Under the pieces are notes generated by a model. It was not told the origin of the DNA, did not search any database, and saw only the letters and a list, made by a program, of their open reading frames with translations. The translations under genes were made by a program, and so were the position numbers. A stretch of 44,324 nt of DNA from Lachnospiraceae bacterium (GTDB lineage: Bacteria > Bacillota > Clostridia > Lachnospirales > Lachnospiraceae): contig JAGCVT010000088.1 in NCBI GenBank assembly GCA_017962225.1, forward strand, positions 1-44,324, in the 5' to 3' direction. Shown here one piece after another: positions 23,335-31,761 of this stretch (position 1 is the stretch's first letter; each line of letters begins with the position of its first letter).

Positions 23335-24372
23335 TTACTCCTTAAATACATGGAATTCGGGAAAATCATATTTGTATTCAAGCATATGTTTTCCGACCAT
23401 GGCAAATATATTTAAAAAAGGATTTGAATGATGCGCATAAAAATATTTTTTCTTAAGGTTTGCTCCGAATTTAAGTTTGGTCTTTTCAGAGGTCTGACCA
23501 AAATCTATTACTCTGCATCCTTTTTCAAACGCATATTCAACTATCTTTAAAAGCATGTAAAAATACAAATCGGCGTTATCTTTCTCAGGCTCATAATCCA
23601 TACCGCAGAGCATGAATATAAGTTCATCGCCGTCTGCTTTTAAAAGTACAAATCCGACAGGTTTTTCACCTCGTAAAAAAATCAGTTTTTCGCCTTCGGT
23701 TTTATCAAAAAACTCTTTGTTTAAACATTCGAGTTTGTAATCGGATTTCTCATAAGTCTGTAAATACAGAGGATGTACATCAATTGAATCATCCGAGGTC
23801 CTTACAACTTCTATATCGCTGCAGTTTTTAAGAGCGATATTTATTCTTCTTCTGTACGGACTCCTTAATGAATCCATATATGTTTTTATGTCTTTTATGC
23901 CTTCCGGAATTTTAAATTCGCATGTCGGAAGCGTTTCTCCGAAGGACATTCCTTTTATGTCTGTTTTTTCATCCAGGTTTAGTACAAGCTTGCAGCCTTT
24001 AATGGTCTTAATGTATGTAAGCATCCAGGCAACGTTGTTTGTAATAAATCCGTTGTTTGAAAGCGAACAGGGGAAAGCCACGGTGTGAATATTCATAAAC
24101 CATTCGGCTTTTCCGTAGGTAAAAAGATTCATACGGTTCTCATAAACGACAAAAAAAGCGTAATTTGAATCATCTTCGATGTAGTAATACTTCTGCTCCA
24201 AAGGATTTGCGGTTTTTAAAAGAGTTAACATGTTAAGCGTAAAAGGAAAAGGCAGATCGTTTTCCGGATTAAATATAATCCCGGCAAAACGAGCATTCTT
24301 CATCTGCTCAAAAATCTCCGTGGGATCTTCGCTTATATATTTTTTAAAATTTTCATCATATCTCTTTTTCAT
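23335..24372 (-). CDS. FemAB/GNAT-like acyltransferase
   Basis: A 345-residue soluble protein with a C-terminal GNAT-like fold. Seen: SLRSPYRRRINIALKN at about residues 185-200, matching the basic loop of FemAB/BioF2-type acyltransferases, then LIFLRGEKPVGFVLLKADGDEL (motif A strand) and LKIVEYAFEKGCRVIDFGQTSEKTK, a typical FemAB-like end. These families transfer acyl or aminoacyl groups from CoA, tRNA or carrier proteins. ATG 24372 is used; it overlaps the preceding stop by 17 bases and has only a weak site upstream. The in-frame start at 24462 would overlap the previous gene by over 100 bases. Context beside an acyl carrier protein points to transfer of the carrier-bound acyl group. Donor and acceptor are not known. 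Confidence 0.7.
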   Translation of the reverse strand: MKKRYDENFKKYISEDPTEIFEQMKNARFAGIIFNPENDLPFPFTLNMLTLLKTANPLEQKYYYIEDDSNYAFFVVYENRMNLFTYGKAEWFMNIHTVAFPCSLSNNGFITNNVAWMLTYIKTIKGCKLVLNLDEKTDIKGMSFGETLPTCEFKIPEGIKDIKTYMDSLRSPYRRRINIALKNCSDIEVVRTSDDSIDVHPLYLQTYEKSDYKLECLNKEFFDKTEGEKLIFLRGEKPVGFVLLKADGDELIFMLCGMDYEPEKDNADLYFYMLLKIVEYAFEKGCRVIDFGQTSEKTKLKFGANLKKKYFYAHHSNPFLNIFAMVGKHMLEYKYDFPEFHVFKE

Positions 24373-25441
24373 AAACCACATATTCTTTGTAAAGCTCATC
24401 ACAGAAAGCTTTACAAAAACTGTTAGAGTCTTCGTTATCCGCCAGTATCCATGAGGATTCAACCCGGCTTACGCCGTAATTCGAAAGGATAGAATAAACA
24501 TGTGCAATCAGTGCAAAAGGAAGACCCACTCCCCTGTATTCATCGAGCACTCCGTATTCCATAACCTTGGCAGTTTTAATTTTTTTATTTGCAAAAATAT
24601 TCTTAAAATAATGCTTGGTTCCGAACGCTTCTCCGGGCTTTGCAAGCTCGTTATAATCGGGGTACCAGAGGATAAAGCCCGCAGGTTTGCCGTCCTTAAA
24701 AGCAAAAATCAAAGAATCTTCCTTCATGAAAAGAAAGAGTTCTTTTAACATTTCCTCATCGTCCTTATAATCACGCACATAATAATATTTGTGGTCGGTA
24801 AAGCATTTATTGTTTAAATCCGTATACATTTTCGAATATTCTTCGAAATGCTTTTTGTCGAATTTTTTGAATTCATATTCCCTGTTAAGCTTCTCGAGTA
24901 TCTTTTCATAGCGCATTAATCTTCCGTCGAGAGAATGCGTAAAATAAGAATTAAGCTTAACTTCCTCAAAGTCCATAGCGCGGAAATAATCGTTGTAAAA
25001 CGAAGGGTTTCCTGCCGACGAAAAAGAATTGACTTTGTCAAAATGCGAATCAAGAAATCCGAGGCCGTAATTCACATGACCGTAGAGACCTATTACAAGC
25101 CTTTTACAGCCTTTGCTTTTACCAATCTTAACCGCTTCGTCCACAAGCAGATTTACGGCTTCAGCCACGCCTTCAAGCGCTTCAAAAAAACAAAGCTGCA
25201 CATATTCGGGCAAATCGTTTGCTACCGCAATTATCCCCTCGCAGAGTATATTTCCTTCATCATCTTCAACCATCAAAGGTGTAATGCTTAAGCTCTTCGT
25301 AAAATGAAGCTTGTCCGAGAAAATCTCTTTTAGCATAAAATAACTGTTGTCGACATAAAGCTTCTTCCCGCCGTAGATTTTCTTACGGAAAGATAAGAAT
25401 TTATTCTGAAGTTTTTTACTTTCGGCTGTCTCAGTCTTCAT
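24356..25441 (-). CDS. GNAT-family acyltransferase-like protein
   Basis: A 361-residue protein with a long N-terminal region and a C-terminal acyl-CoA N-acyltransferase fold. Seen in the second half: EYSKMYTDLNNKCFTDHKYY, SLIFAFKDGKPAGFILWYPDYNE, and VMEYGVLDEYRGVGLPFALIAH, which has the RGxG-type acyl-donor loop of GNAT motif A. The first half (RKKIYGGKKLYVDN, LVIGLYGHVNYGLGFLD, NPSFYNDYFRAMDFEE) resembles the YghO-type group of poorly known acyltransferases. ATG 25441 has GGAG 6 bases upstream; a TTG at 25462 is less likely. The start overlaps the carrier-protein stop by 11 bases, so the two are likely coupled and may interact. Substrate not known. Confidence 0.72.
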   Translation of the reverse strand: MKTETAESKKLQNKFLSFRKKIYGGKKLYVDNSYFMLKEIFSDKLHFTKSLSITPLMVEDDEGNILCEGIIAVANDLPEYVQLCFFEALEGVAEAVNLLVDEAVKIGKSKGCKRLVIGLYGHVNYGLGFLDSHFDKVNSFSSAGNPSFYNDYFRAMDFEEVKLNSYFTHSLDGRLMRYEKILEKLNREYEFKKFDKKHFEEYSKMYTDLNNKCFTDHKYYYVRDYKDDEEMLKELFLFMKEDSLIFAFKDGKPAGFILWYPDYNELAKPGEAFGTKHYFKNIFANKKIKTAKVMEYGVLDEYRGVGLPFALIAHVYSILSNYGVSRVESSWILADNEDSNSFCKAFCDELYKEYVVYEKEI

Positions 25442-25664
25442 TGCGCGCTCCAAGCGTTTCAAGATAATCGCAGATATCTTTTATGGTTTCCGCCTTACGG
25501 TATTTATCTTCTTCCATTTCAACGCCGAGGATTTCTTCTGCAACGAATGCAAGCTCCATCAAATCAAAAGAATTAAGTCCAAGATCCTTTTTGAAATTCG
25601 ATTCGGGTGTTACATTATCAATACCGTATTTGTCTTTTAAAATCGTTACTATTTTTTCGTACAT
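25431..25664 (-). CDS. Stand-alone acyl carrier protein
   Basis: A 77-residue acidic protein of acyl/peptidyl carrier type. Seen: the phosphopantetheine site KDLGLNSFDLMELAFVAEE, with Ser32 as attachment residue, and the four-helix pattern with a late VEMEEDKYRKAETIKDICDYL. The site is LGLNSFDLM rather than the LGADSLDTVE of housekeeping AcpP, so it is more likely a dedicated carrier. It lies between an AMP-forming ligase (stop 15 bases upstream) and a GNAT protein whose start overlaps its stop. The simple reading is that the ligase loads it and the downstream enzymes act on its thioester. A phosphopantetheinyl transferase is not visible in the window and would be supplied elsewhere. Confidence 0.9.
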   Translation of the reverse strand: MYEKIVTILKDKYGIDNVTPESNFKKDLGLNSFDLMELAFVAEEILGVEMEEDKYRKAETIKDICDYLETLGARNED

Positions 25665-25679
25665 TTAAATATCTCTCAT

Positions 25680-27293
25680 TTATTCATTTTCTGCATATTT
25701 GCTTCTTATAATTTTTTTCGAGCTGTTTTTCTCAAGCTCGTCTTTGCTGACCTCATAATCGGTTATCTGCATGTATGAAGGCAAATCAGCGTTAACGGAA
25801 GCAATATCGTCTTTTAGGAATTCTTCCTTATCCTCATCGTGAAGAACAATTATCGCATGAAGTATGTTGCTTCTCTCGGACACTTTCCTTGATACCACGA
25901 TGCTTTCCTTTACGTAAGGAATCGAATTGATTTTGCTCTCCAAGAGTTCGGGCGGTACGTTTTTGCCGTTCTCAAGGATGATAAGGTTTTTCTTTCTGCC
26001 TGTGACGAATATAACCTTTCCGTCCGTTCGACCTATATCCCCCGTAGCAAGATATCCATCTCTCATAATGGCTTTGGTGGCTTCTTCGTTCTTGTAATAT
26101 CCGAGCATTACGCAGGGACCTTTTACGAGGATTTCACCGTCTTCCGCTATTTTGACGTCAATATTTTTCATAATGGTTCCGGCGCTTCCGACCACATTGT
26201 TGCCCGTTCTTGAAACCGCTATTGTAGGCGAGCATTCCGTTAAGCCGTAACCGTTTAAAATCGTAATTCCGATCTCATCGAATTTATTCACGTAATCAGC
26301 ATTAAGTGCCGCTCCTCCGTTAACCACTAGGCGAAGGTTTTTGCAGATAAGCTTTCCGAAAAATACATGTCTTAAATCAATTCCGAATTTTCTGAAAAAC
26401 TTACAAATCCTGATTGCCCTGTTAAAAGTCTTTTCCTTGTTCTGCTTTTTGACTTCCCTTATGATTCCGTCATACATTCCTTCGATTACCATCGGTACGG
26501 CACCGAAGAAGAACGGATTAAAGGTTCTTAAATCGCGAAGCAGATATTTTGTTTTAAGGTTTAAACACAAGGTCGTGCCGTTATATATCGTAGCTAAAAT
26601 ACAGGGGTTGAATCCGTATGTGTGATTCATGGGTAAGAATGCAAATGTCGGATTTTTTAAAACATTGTTTTCAAGCGTACCGCGGATGTTCGTGATGACA
26701 TTGTACTGGCTTAACATTACGCCCTTCATCTGACCGTCCGTGCCTGATGTGGATGCCAGAACGGCAAATCTGTCTTTGTCGGTATCTTTTACGTATTCGA
26801 AAAAGTCCTGTATGCACTTTTTTTCATCAGCCGATTCGTTCTTAAATACTGTCTTTAAAGCCTCGTCATCAATGTTATAAACTTTCAGATTATCAGGCTT
26901 TGAAAACTCATCGCTTTCGATTTTCTTACTTGTTTCATCGGTTACAAAGAGAAAATCGACATCAAAATTCTTTACGCAGTCCGAAAGATTTTTTGAAGTC
27001 ATCTCCTTATCGAGAGGTACGATAACATTCTTCATAACCGCTGCCATATATATGGTTATATATTCATAACGGTTTTCCGAGAAAATTCCGATATGCTTTC
27101 CCTCAATCCCCTGCTCTTTGAAAAACAGTCCGATAAGGGAAGTTTCTTTTATCATCTCTGCATACGATATATCAATTATCTGCTCTTTATCCATGAAACG
27201 AATGGCTGTCGTTTTGGCCTTTGTTTCATATCTTCCTTTAAGCATTTCATAGAAGTTATCGTATATAACCGTATCAAGATACGGATAATCCAT
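25680..27293 (-). CDS. AMP-forming acyl-CoA/acyl-ACP ligase
   Basis: A 537-residue ANL-superfamily enzyme with long-chain acyl synthetase features. Seen: phosphate-loop STSGTDGQMKGVMLS, where the usual TGxPKG is altered to DGQMKG with the Lys kept; HTYGFNPCILATIYNGTT; the NGYGLTECSP motif; GYLATGDIG; VTGRKKNLIILENGKNV; and a C-terminal NSSKKIIRSKY with the catalytic Lys region. It would adenylate a carboxylic acid, and the adjacent carrier protein is the likely acceptor. ATG 27293 follows AAAGGCAGGATATAAAA; this spacing and the MDYPYLD start echo the junctions of the TIR genes upstream. It lies 34 bases after the last TIR gene and begins the biosynthetic block. Chain length of the substrate is unknown. 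Confidence 0.85.
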   Translation of the reverse strand: MDYPYLDTVIYDNFYEMLKGRYETKAKTTAIRFMDKEQIIDISYAEMIKETSLIGLFFKEQGIEGKHIGIFSENRYEYITIYMAAVMKNVIVPLDKEMTSKNLSDCVKNFDVDFLFVTDETSKKIESDEFSKPDNLKVYNIDDEALKTVFKNESADEKKCIQDFFEYVKDTDKDRFAVLASTSGTDGQMKGVMLSQYNVITNIRGTLENNVLKNPTFAFLPMNHTYGFNPCILATIYNGTTLCLNLKTKYLLRDLRTFNPFFFGAVPMVIEGMYDGIIREVKKQNKEKTFNRAIRICKFFRKFGIDLRHVFFGKLICKNLRLVVNGGAALNADYVNKFDEIGITILNGYGLTECSPTIAVSRTGNNVVGSAGTIMKNIDVKIAEDGEILVKGPCVMLGYYKNEEATKAIMRDGYLATGDIGRTDGKVIFVTGRKKNLIILENGKNVPPELLESKINSIPYVKESIVVSRKVSERSNILHAIIVLHDEDKEEFLKDDIASVNADLPSYMQITDYEVSKDELEKNSSKKIIRSKYAENE

Positions 27294-27327
27294 TTTTATA
27301 TCCTGCCTTTAATAAATATCTTTTAAA

Positions 27328-29529
27328 CTAATACACGAGATTCGAAGTAATAACCAAAGCCAAAGCCATTATGTTTGACGCCAGTATTGCAAAATATGAA
27401 AACTTGTGTAAATCGAGACTGTATTTATCATTTAACAGATCTATAACCGCCATCAGAGTGCCCACGACAGGAACTGGTGACAGTAATAATGCTGCTATAC
27501 TTAATGCGGAATCTCTTTTCGGGAACCTTTCATATGTTTCCTGAGGCGGGAACATAACTTCGACATATTTCATATAACGGCCTTTGGCTGATTCATATAT
27601 GTCATTAAGTTTTTCCAGTTCCGGGTTATAATTTTCTTCTTTGATTTCTACAAGAGTACTTATGTTATTTTCTTCTTTGTACTGCTCTAAAAGTATTTCG
27701 GCTTTCTTGTACATTTCAGCGCCTGCATCACTGCTTAACGCATTATGCAGTTCTTCAAGATCGTTTCTCATCGAAATACTTGCCTGCGTCATCTGATCCC
27801 TGTATTTATTTACCATTTTTTTCGTCGGGGTAAATACGGCATTTTTGTTAAAAATATAAACCACGGGCGGTAACGCAATTGCCAAAACATACAAAGCACC
27901 GCCAAAGTGCGTGATTGCAGGAATCATCATAAATATGGCAATTATTGAAGTTGTAACAATATCCAGAACAAGGTTATATGAAAGCAATATGCCAGTTCCT
28001 GCTAAAATAAACGGAACCGAAACAAGAATTCTGAATGTAAGGAAACGCTTCGGTTCTTCTGTTCTTAAAAATGTATATGTATACTGCAGTTCGCTTATTG
28101 CAAGATCTGCTATTGCAAAAACATAGGCTCCCACAATAATAAGCATATATCCGATTGCGGCCGTCCATCTGCTCCTTTTGAAGAAATAATTAAATACTTC
28201 CTCACTTCCTATAAGATTATCAATAATCTCATTCTTCTTTCCGGCGGACTCGCTTTCTTCAAAATTTTCAACATAATCAACCGCTTTTTCACGAAGCAGT
28301 TTATTATAATCTCTCTGAGTAATTAATCTGTTAAGGCAGATTTCGGCTGTTTTCTTATATTCTTCTTTCAAATCCCCTTCGGCCAGGCTGACTGCCATGT
28401 TATAATCGGGATCCTGAGTAATATCCAGCAGCATTTCGGTTATATTTGAGGGTTTTGCATTATTGTTATAAAGCATTCTTAACCAGTAACCTTTGGCATA
28501 ATTCGGAAAATGGTCTATAAGGTTGTTTATGGCATTTAAGGTTTCGAATTTATCCCCCGAATTAAGATAAGAAACTGCCTTGTCGTACAGTTTATCCCTG
28601 TCATAAACATATGAACTTCCGCGTTTTTCTGTCAGAAATCTTTCTACGTTATTCGCAAGATTGTTCAAAGCATTTTTGTCACCGAGAAGCTGTGCCTGTT
28701 TTGTTGCAAAAGCTCTGGGAAGTTCTTCGGGATCGTCACATGCAAAAAACAATTGTTTATTCTCATCATTCTGCATGAGCTTTAAAAATCTGCCCCATTC
28801 GTTCTTAACCCATACGGACATAAAGTACTCGGGTTTTGTGCCGAGAACAACCATTGCCTTTGAACTCTTTAAAGCCGCAAAGATATAGGGTTCGTAATCT
28901 ATGCTTAACTTTGTTTTAAGCGTTTCTTTTGCAAAGAAAACCTTAAATCCCCTGTTTGATAAATCTTTATAAAGCTGCTCGGCGAGCGCAACGTCTTCGG
29001 TCTGCTCACCCGTTTCCTCGTCGGTTTCCTTGTAACAGATAAAAACATCATAAGGTGCTTCGTTTTCCGCTATATGAAGATATTCATTCTGCACTTTATA
29101 GATATATTCTGCTTCTTCCTTAAGCAGGTTTTTCTGTTCTTCGTCAGCCAGAGAAAGCGCATCGGTATACAGTTGATACGATAAAATACTCTCGTCATTT
29201 ATTCTGTGAAGTGTGGGAATATATTTGTCGGATACGGGATCGGGAACATATTCTATGCCGTATTCGCAGAGCGTACGAAGCCAGAGAATATCCGACGAGG
29301 GACCGTTCTCCGCTAAAATAACATCGTATATTCTTGCAGCATTGTCGAATTCACGCTCCTGTCTTAATTTATTTGCACGATTTAACTGATTGGTATATTT
29401 GGATGCAGCAATAGAAATAAAGTTGGTTGCGCCACAGTAATCACACACGCAAAGACTCGATTTAACTTTTAAAACACCGCCGCAGCACCTGCAGTTCAGC
29501 TCCTCGTTTTCAAAATACGAATAATCCAT
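27328..29529 (-). CDS. Zinc-ribbon, TIR-domain membrane protein (copy C)
   Basis: A 733-residue protein. Order of parts: zinc ribbon (Cys13-x2-Cys16 and Cys29-x2-Cys32 in CRCCGG and CDYCG), helical TPR-like stretch to about 155, TIR domain at about 158-300 (YDVFICYKETD, GFKVFFAKETL, MVVLGTKPEYFMSVWVKNEW), a helical region, membrane helices at about 455-475, 497-518, 520-538, 542-561, then a coiled segment and two more near 675-697 and 709-731. The Glu in WVKNEW (Glu244) matches the NADase catalytic Glu of active TIR domains (SARM1 WVHKEI), so NAD cleavage is possible. Seen in many Clostridia as unassigned TIR proteins. Third in transcription order, 34 bases before the ligase. Role in phage defence or signalling is unproven. 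Confidence 0.85.
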   Translation of the reverse strand: MDYSYFENEELNCRCCGGVLKVKSSLCVCDYCGATNFISIAASKYTNQLNRANKLRQEREFDNAARIYDVILAENGPSSDILWLRTLCEYGIEYVPDPVSDKYIPTLHRINDESILSYQLYTDALSLADEEQKNLLKEEAEYIYKVQNEYLHIAENEAPYDVFICYKETDEETGEQTEDVALAEQLYKDLSNRGFKVFFAKETLKTKLSIDYEPYIFAALKSSKAMVVLGTKPEYFMSVWVKNEWGRFLKLMQNDENKQLFFACDDPEELPRAFATKQAQLLGDKNALNNLANNVERFLTEKRGSSYVYDRDKLYDKAVSYLNSGDKFETLNAINNLIDHFPNYAKGYWLRMLYNNNAKPSNITEMLLDITQDPDYNMAVSLAEGDLKEEYKKTAEICLNRLITQRDYNKLLREKAVDYVENFEESESAGKKNEIIDNLIGSEEVFNYFFKRSRWTAAIGYMLIIVGAYVFAIADLAISELQYTYTFLRTEEPKRFLTFRILVSVPFILAGTGILLSYNLVLDIVTTSIIAIFMMIPAITHFGGALYVLAIALPPVVYIFNKNAVFTPTKKMVNKYRDQMTQASISMRNDLEELHNALSSDAGAEMYKKAEILLEQYKEENNISTLVEIKEENYNPELEKLNDIYESAKGRYMKYVEVMFPPQETYERFPKRDSALSIAALLLSPVPVVGTLMAVIDLLNDKYSLDLHKFSYFAILASNIMALALVITSNLVY

Positions 29530-29556
29530 TTTCCCCTGCCTTTTTTTCAGGCTTTA

Positions 29557-31734
29557 TTATCCTCTTAGGACTGCAAAAAATATTCCAAGAGGTATAATTA
29601 CCTGTAACGTATCAATTCCTATTGCCGTAATGGCCAATATATGCTTACTCTCTCTGTATTTATCACGCGCTATATCTGTAACTGCCAAAATAAACGAAAG
29701 CAAACCAAGAAGCGGTATCACGGATAAAACCATGGCCGATATTCCAAGTTCCGATTCGTTTTTCTTATAGACATCACTTACCAAGTCTTCGGAAACATAG
29801 ACATATTTCATATACTTATTTTTGGCAGTTTCAAACATATTATTGAAATTTTTCTGTGCCTTGATAAAATCATCATCTCTGATTTCAATTATAGAAATAA
29901 TGTTTTTTTCTTCTTTGTACTGTTTTACCAGTTTTGAAGCAAGCACCTGAAATTCTTCACATACATCGCCTGTTAATTTTTTAAGTTCTACGAGTCCGCT
30001 TTCTATTTCACTGCTTGCCATTCTCCTTCTTTTTTTGTATTTGTTTAAATAATCAATCCTTGAAGTAGTAAGATATATCACTATAGGAGTGCTGATGGCA
30101 AGAAAACGCAGCAATACCGGGTAAGCATCCGTTGCTGCCGGAATAATCAAAAGCAATAAAACCGTAATTGCCGTCAGGATATCTATAACTTTGTTATATG
30201 AAAGCAATACTATGGATCCGCCCAAAAGCAAAGGCAGACTGACAAGAGTTGCCATGAGGCCGCTGTCCGTTCTGTAATAAATACTGTTAAAAGGATCTAC
30301 CCAAAGTATAAGAAAAAGAAATACTCCTACTATAAGAACCGGAAATCCGATACCGAACGTCAATCTTATTTTATTGTTATAAATATCAACGGTTGTCGCA
30401 TTTCTGCTGATATTATCCATGATCTCTTTTTTCTTCTGACCAAGTTTGGTTTTACGGAAGTTTGTGACATACTCAATTGATTTTTCTTCAAGAATTTTGT
30501 CAAACTCTTCCTGCTCAGCAAGATTCTTTTTACAGAGAGCCGCAATTTCAATATATTCCTGTTTCAAATCCCCTACGGCAAGACTGACTGCTTTCTGATA
30601 ATCCGGATTCGAATAAATGTTAAGCGGCATGCGGATTAATATCTGATCGTTAGCCTTATATGTATTAAGCATTCTTAACCAGTATCCGGGCGCATATTCG
30701 GGAAATCTTTCTATCAGTCTTTCTATATACGGTCCGGCGCTGAACTCATTTCTTGAACGAACATACGAAAGTGCCCTGTTATACAGTATTTCCAGTTCGG
30801 AATCCGTAGTCTCGGGAGAACGTCCCTTTTTTTCTTTTAGAAATCTTTCTACGTTATCCGCTATATTTTTTAAAGCATTGTCTTCTCCGAGAAGCTGTGC
30901 CTGTTTTGTTGCAAAGGCTCTGGGCAGTTCATCGGGATCGTCACATGCAAAGAACATCTGTTTATTCTCGTCATTCTGCATGAGCTTTAAAAATCTGCCC
31001 CATTCGTTCTTTACCCATACGGATAAAAAATATTCGGACTTTGTGCCGATAATAACCATTGCTTTGGAGCTTTTTAATGCCGCAAAGATATAGGGTTCGT
31101 AGTCTATGCTTAACTTTGTTTTAAGCGTTTCTTTTGCAAAGAAAACTTTAAATCCCCTGCCTGTCAGATCGTTGTACAGCTGTTCCGCAAGCACGACATC
31201 TTCGGTTTTCTCGCCCGTATCTTCATCTGTTTCCTTGTAACAGATAAAAACATCATAAGGTGCTTCATTCTCCGCTATATGAAGATATTCATTCTGGATT
31301 GTGTTGATGTATTCCGCTTCTTTTTGAAGGGATTCCTTCTCCGCTTTGTCAGCCAGGGAAAGCGCATCAATATAAGAATGATACGATAAAATACTCTCGT
31401 CGTTTATTCTGTGAAGCGTGGGAATATATTTGTCGGATACAGGATCGGGAACGTATTCTATGCCGTATTCGCAGAGCGTACGAAGCCAGAGAATATCCGA
31501 CGAGGGACCGTTCTCTTCCAGAATAATGTCGTAAATTCTGGCAGCATTGTCGAATTCACGCTCCTGTCTTAATTTATTTGCCCGGTTTAACTGATTGACG
31601 TATTTGGATGCAACATCTGAGATAAAGTTGGTTGCACCGCAGTAATCGCACACGCAAAGACTCGATTTAACTTTTAAAACTCCGCCGCAGCACCTGCAGT
31701 TTAACGCCTCAATATCTGAATACGAGTAACTCAT
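29557..31734 (-). CDS. Zinc-ribbon, TIR-domain membrane protein (copy B)
   Basis: A 725-residue paralogue of its two neighbours. Zinc ribbon with Cys13, Cys16, Cys29, Cys32; TPR-like helices; TIR domain at about 158-300 with YDVFICYKETDEDTG, MVIIGTKSEYFLSVWVKNEW and Glu244 as the probable catalytic residue. Membrane helices lie in the second half (for example FGIGFPVLIVGVFLFLIL, LVSLPLLLGGSIVLLSYN, LRFLAISTPIVIYL) and at the end (VLSVIPLLGLLSFILAVTD). Compared with copy C the first 300 residues are nearly the same, while the membrane and linker segments differ by many substitutions. ATG 31734 has GAAGGCAGGGC upstream. Gaps to both neighbours are 27 bases, so all three are likely cotranscribed. 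Confidence 0.85.
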   Translation of the reverse strand: MSYSYSDIEALNCRCCGGVLKVKSSLCVCDYCGATNFISDVASKYVNQLNRANKLRQEREFDNAARIYDIILEENGPSSDILWLRTLCEYGIEYVPDPVSDKYIPTLHRINDESILSYHSYIDALSLADKAEKESLQKEAEYINTIQNEYLHIAENEAPYDVFICYKETDEDTGEKTEDVVLAEQLYNDLTGRGFKVFFAKETLKTKLSIDYEPYIFAALKSSKAMVIIGTKSEYFLSVWVKNEWGRFLKLMQNDENKQMFFACDDPDELPRAFATKQAQLLGEDNALKNIADNVERFLKEKKGRSPETTDSELEILYNRALSYVRSRNEFSAGPYIERLIERFPEYAPGYWLRMLNTYKANDQILIRMPLNIYSNPDYQKAVSLAVGDLKQEYIEIAALCKKNLAEQEEFDKILEEKSIEYVTNFRKTKLGQKKKEIMDNISRNATTVDIYNNKIRLTFGIGFPVLIVGVFLFLILWVDPFNSIYYRTDSGLMATLVSLPLLLGGSIVLLSYNKVIDILTAITVLLLLIIPAATDAYPVLLRFLAISTPIVIYLTTSRIDYLNKYKKRRRMASSEIESGLVELKKLTGDVCEEFQVLASKLVKQYKEEKNIISIIEIRDDDFIKAQKNFNNMFETAKNKYMKYVYVSEDLVSDVYKKNESELGISAMVLSVIPLLGLLSFILAVTDIARDKYRESKHILAITAIGIDTLQVIIPLGIFFAVLRG

Positions 31735-31761
31735 TTTTATGCCCTGCCTTCGTTAATAATC

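Noticed and set aside
16602-27293. RiPP cluster with radical SAM tailoring
   Set aside because: No short precursor peptide gene fits in the gaps, and there is no SPASM domain, RRE-like gene or peptidase/transporter. The ACP and ligase point to acyl chemistry.
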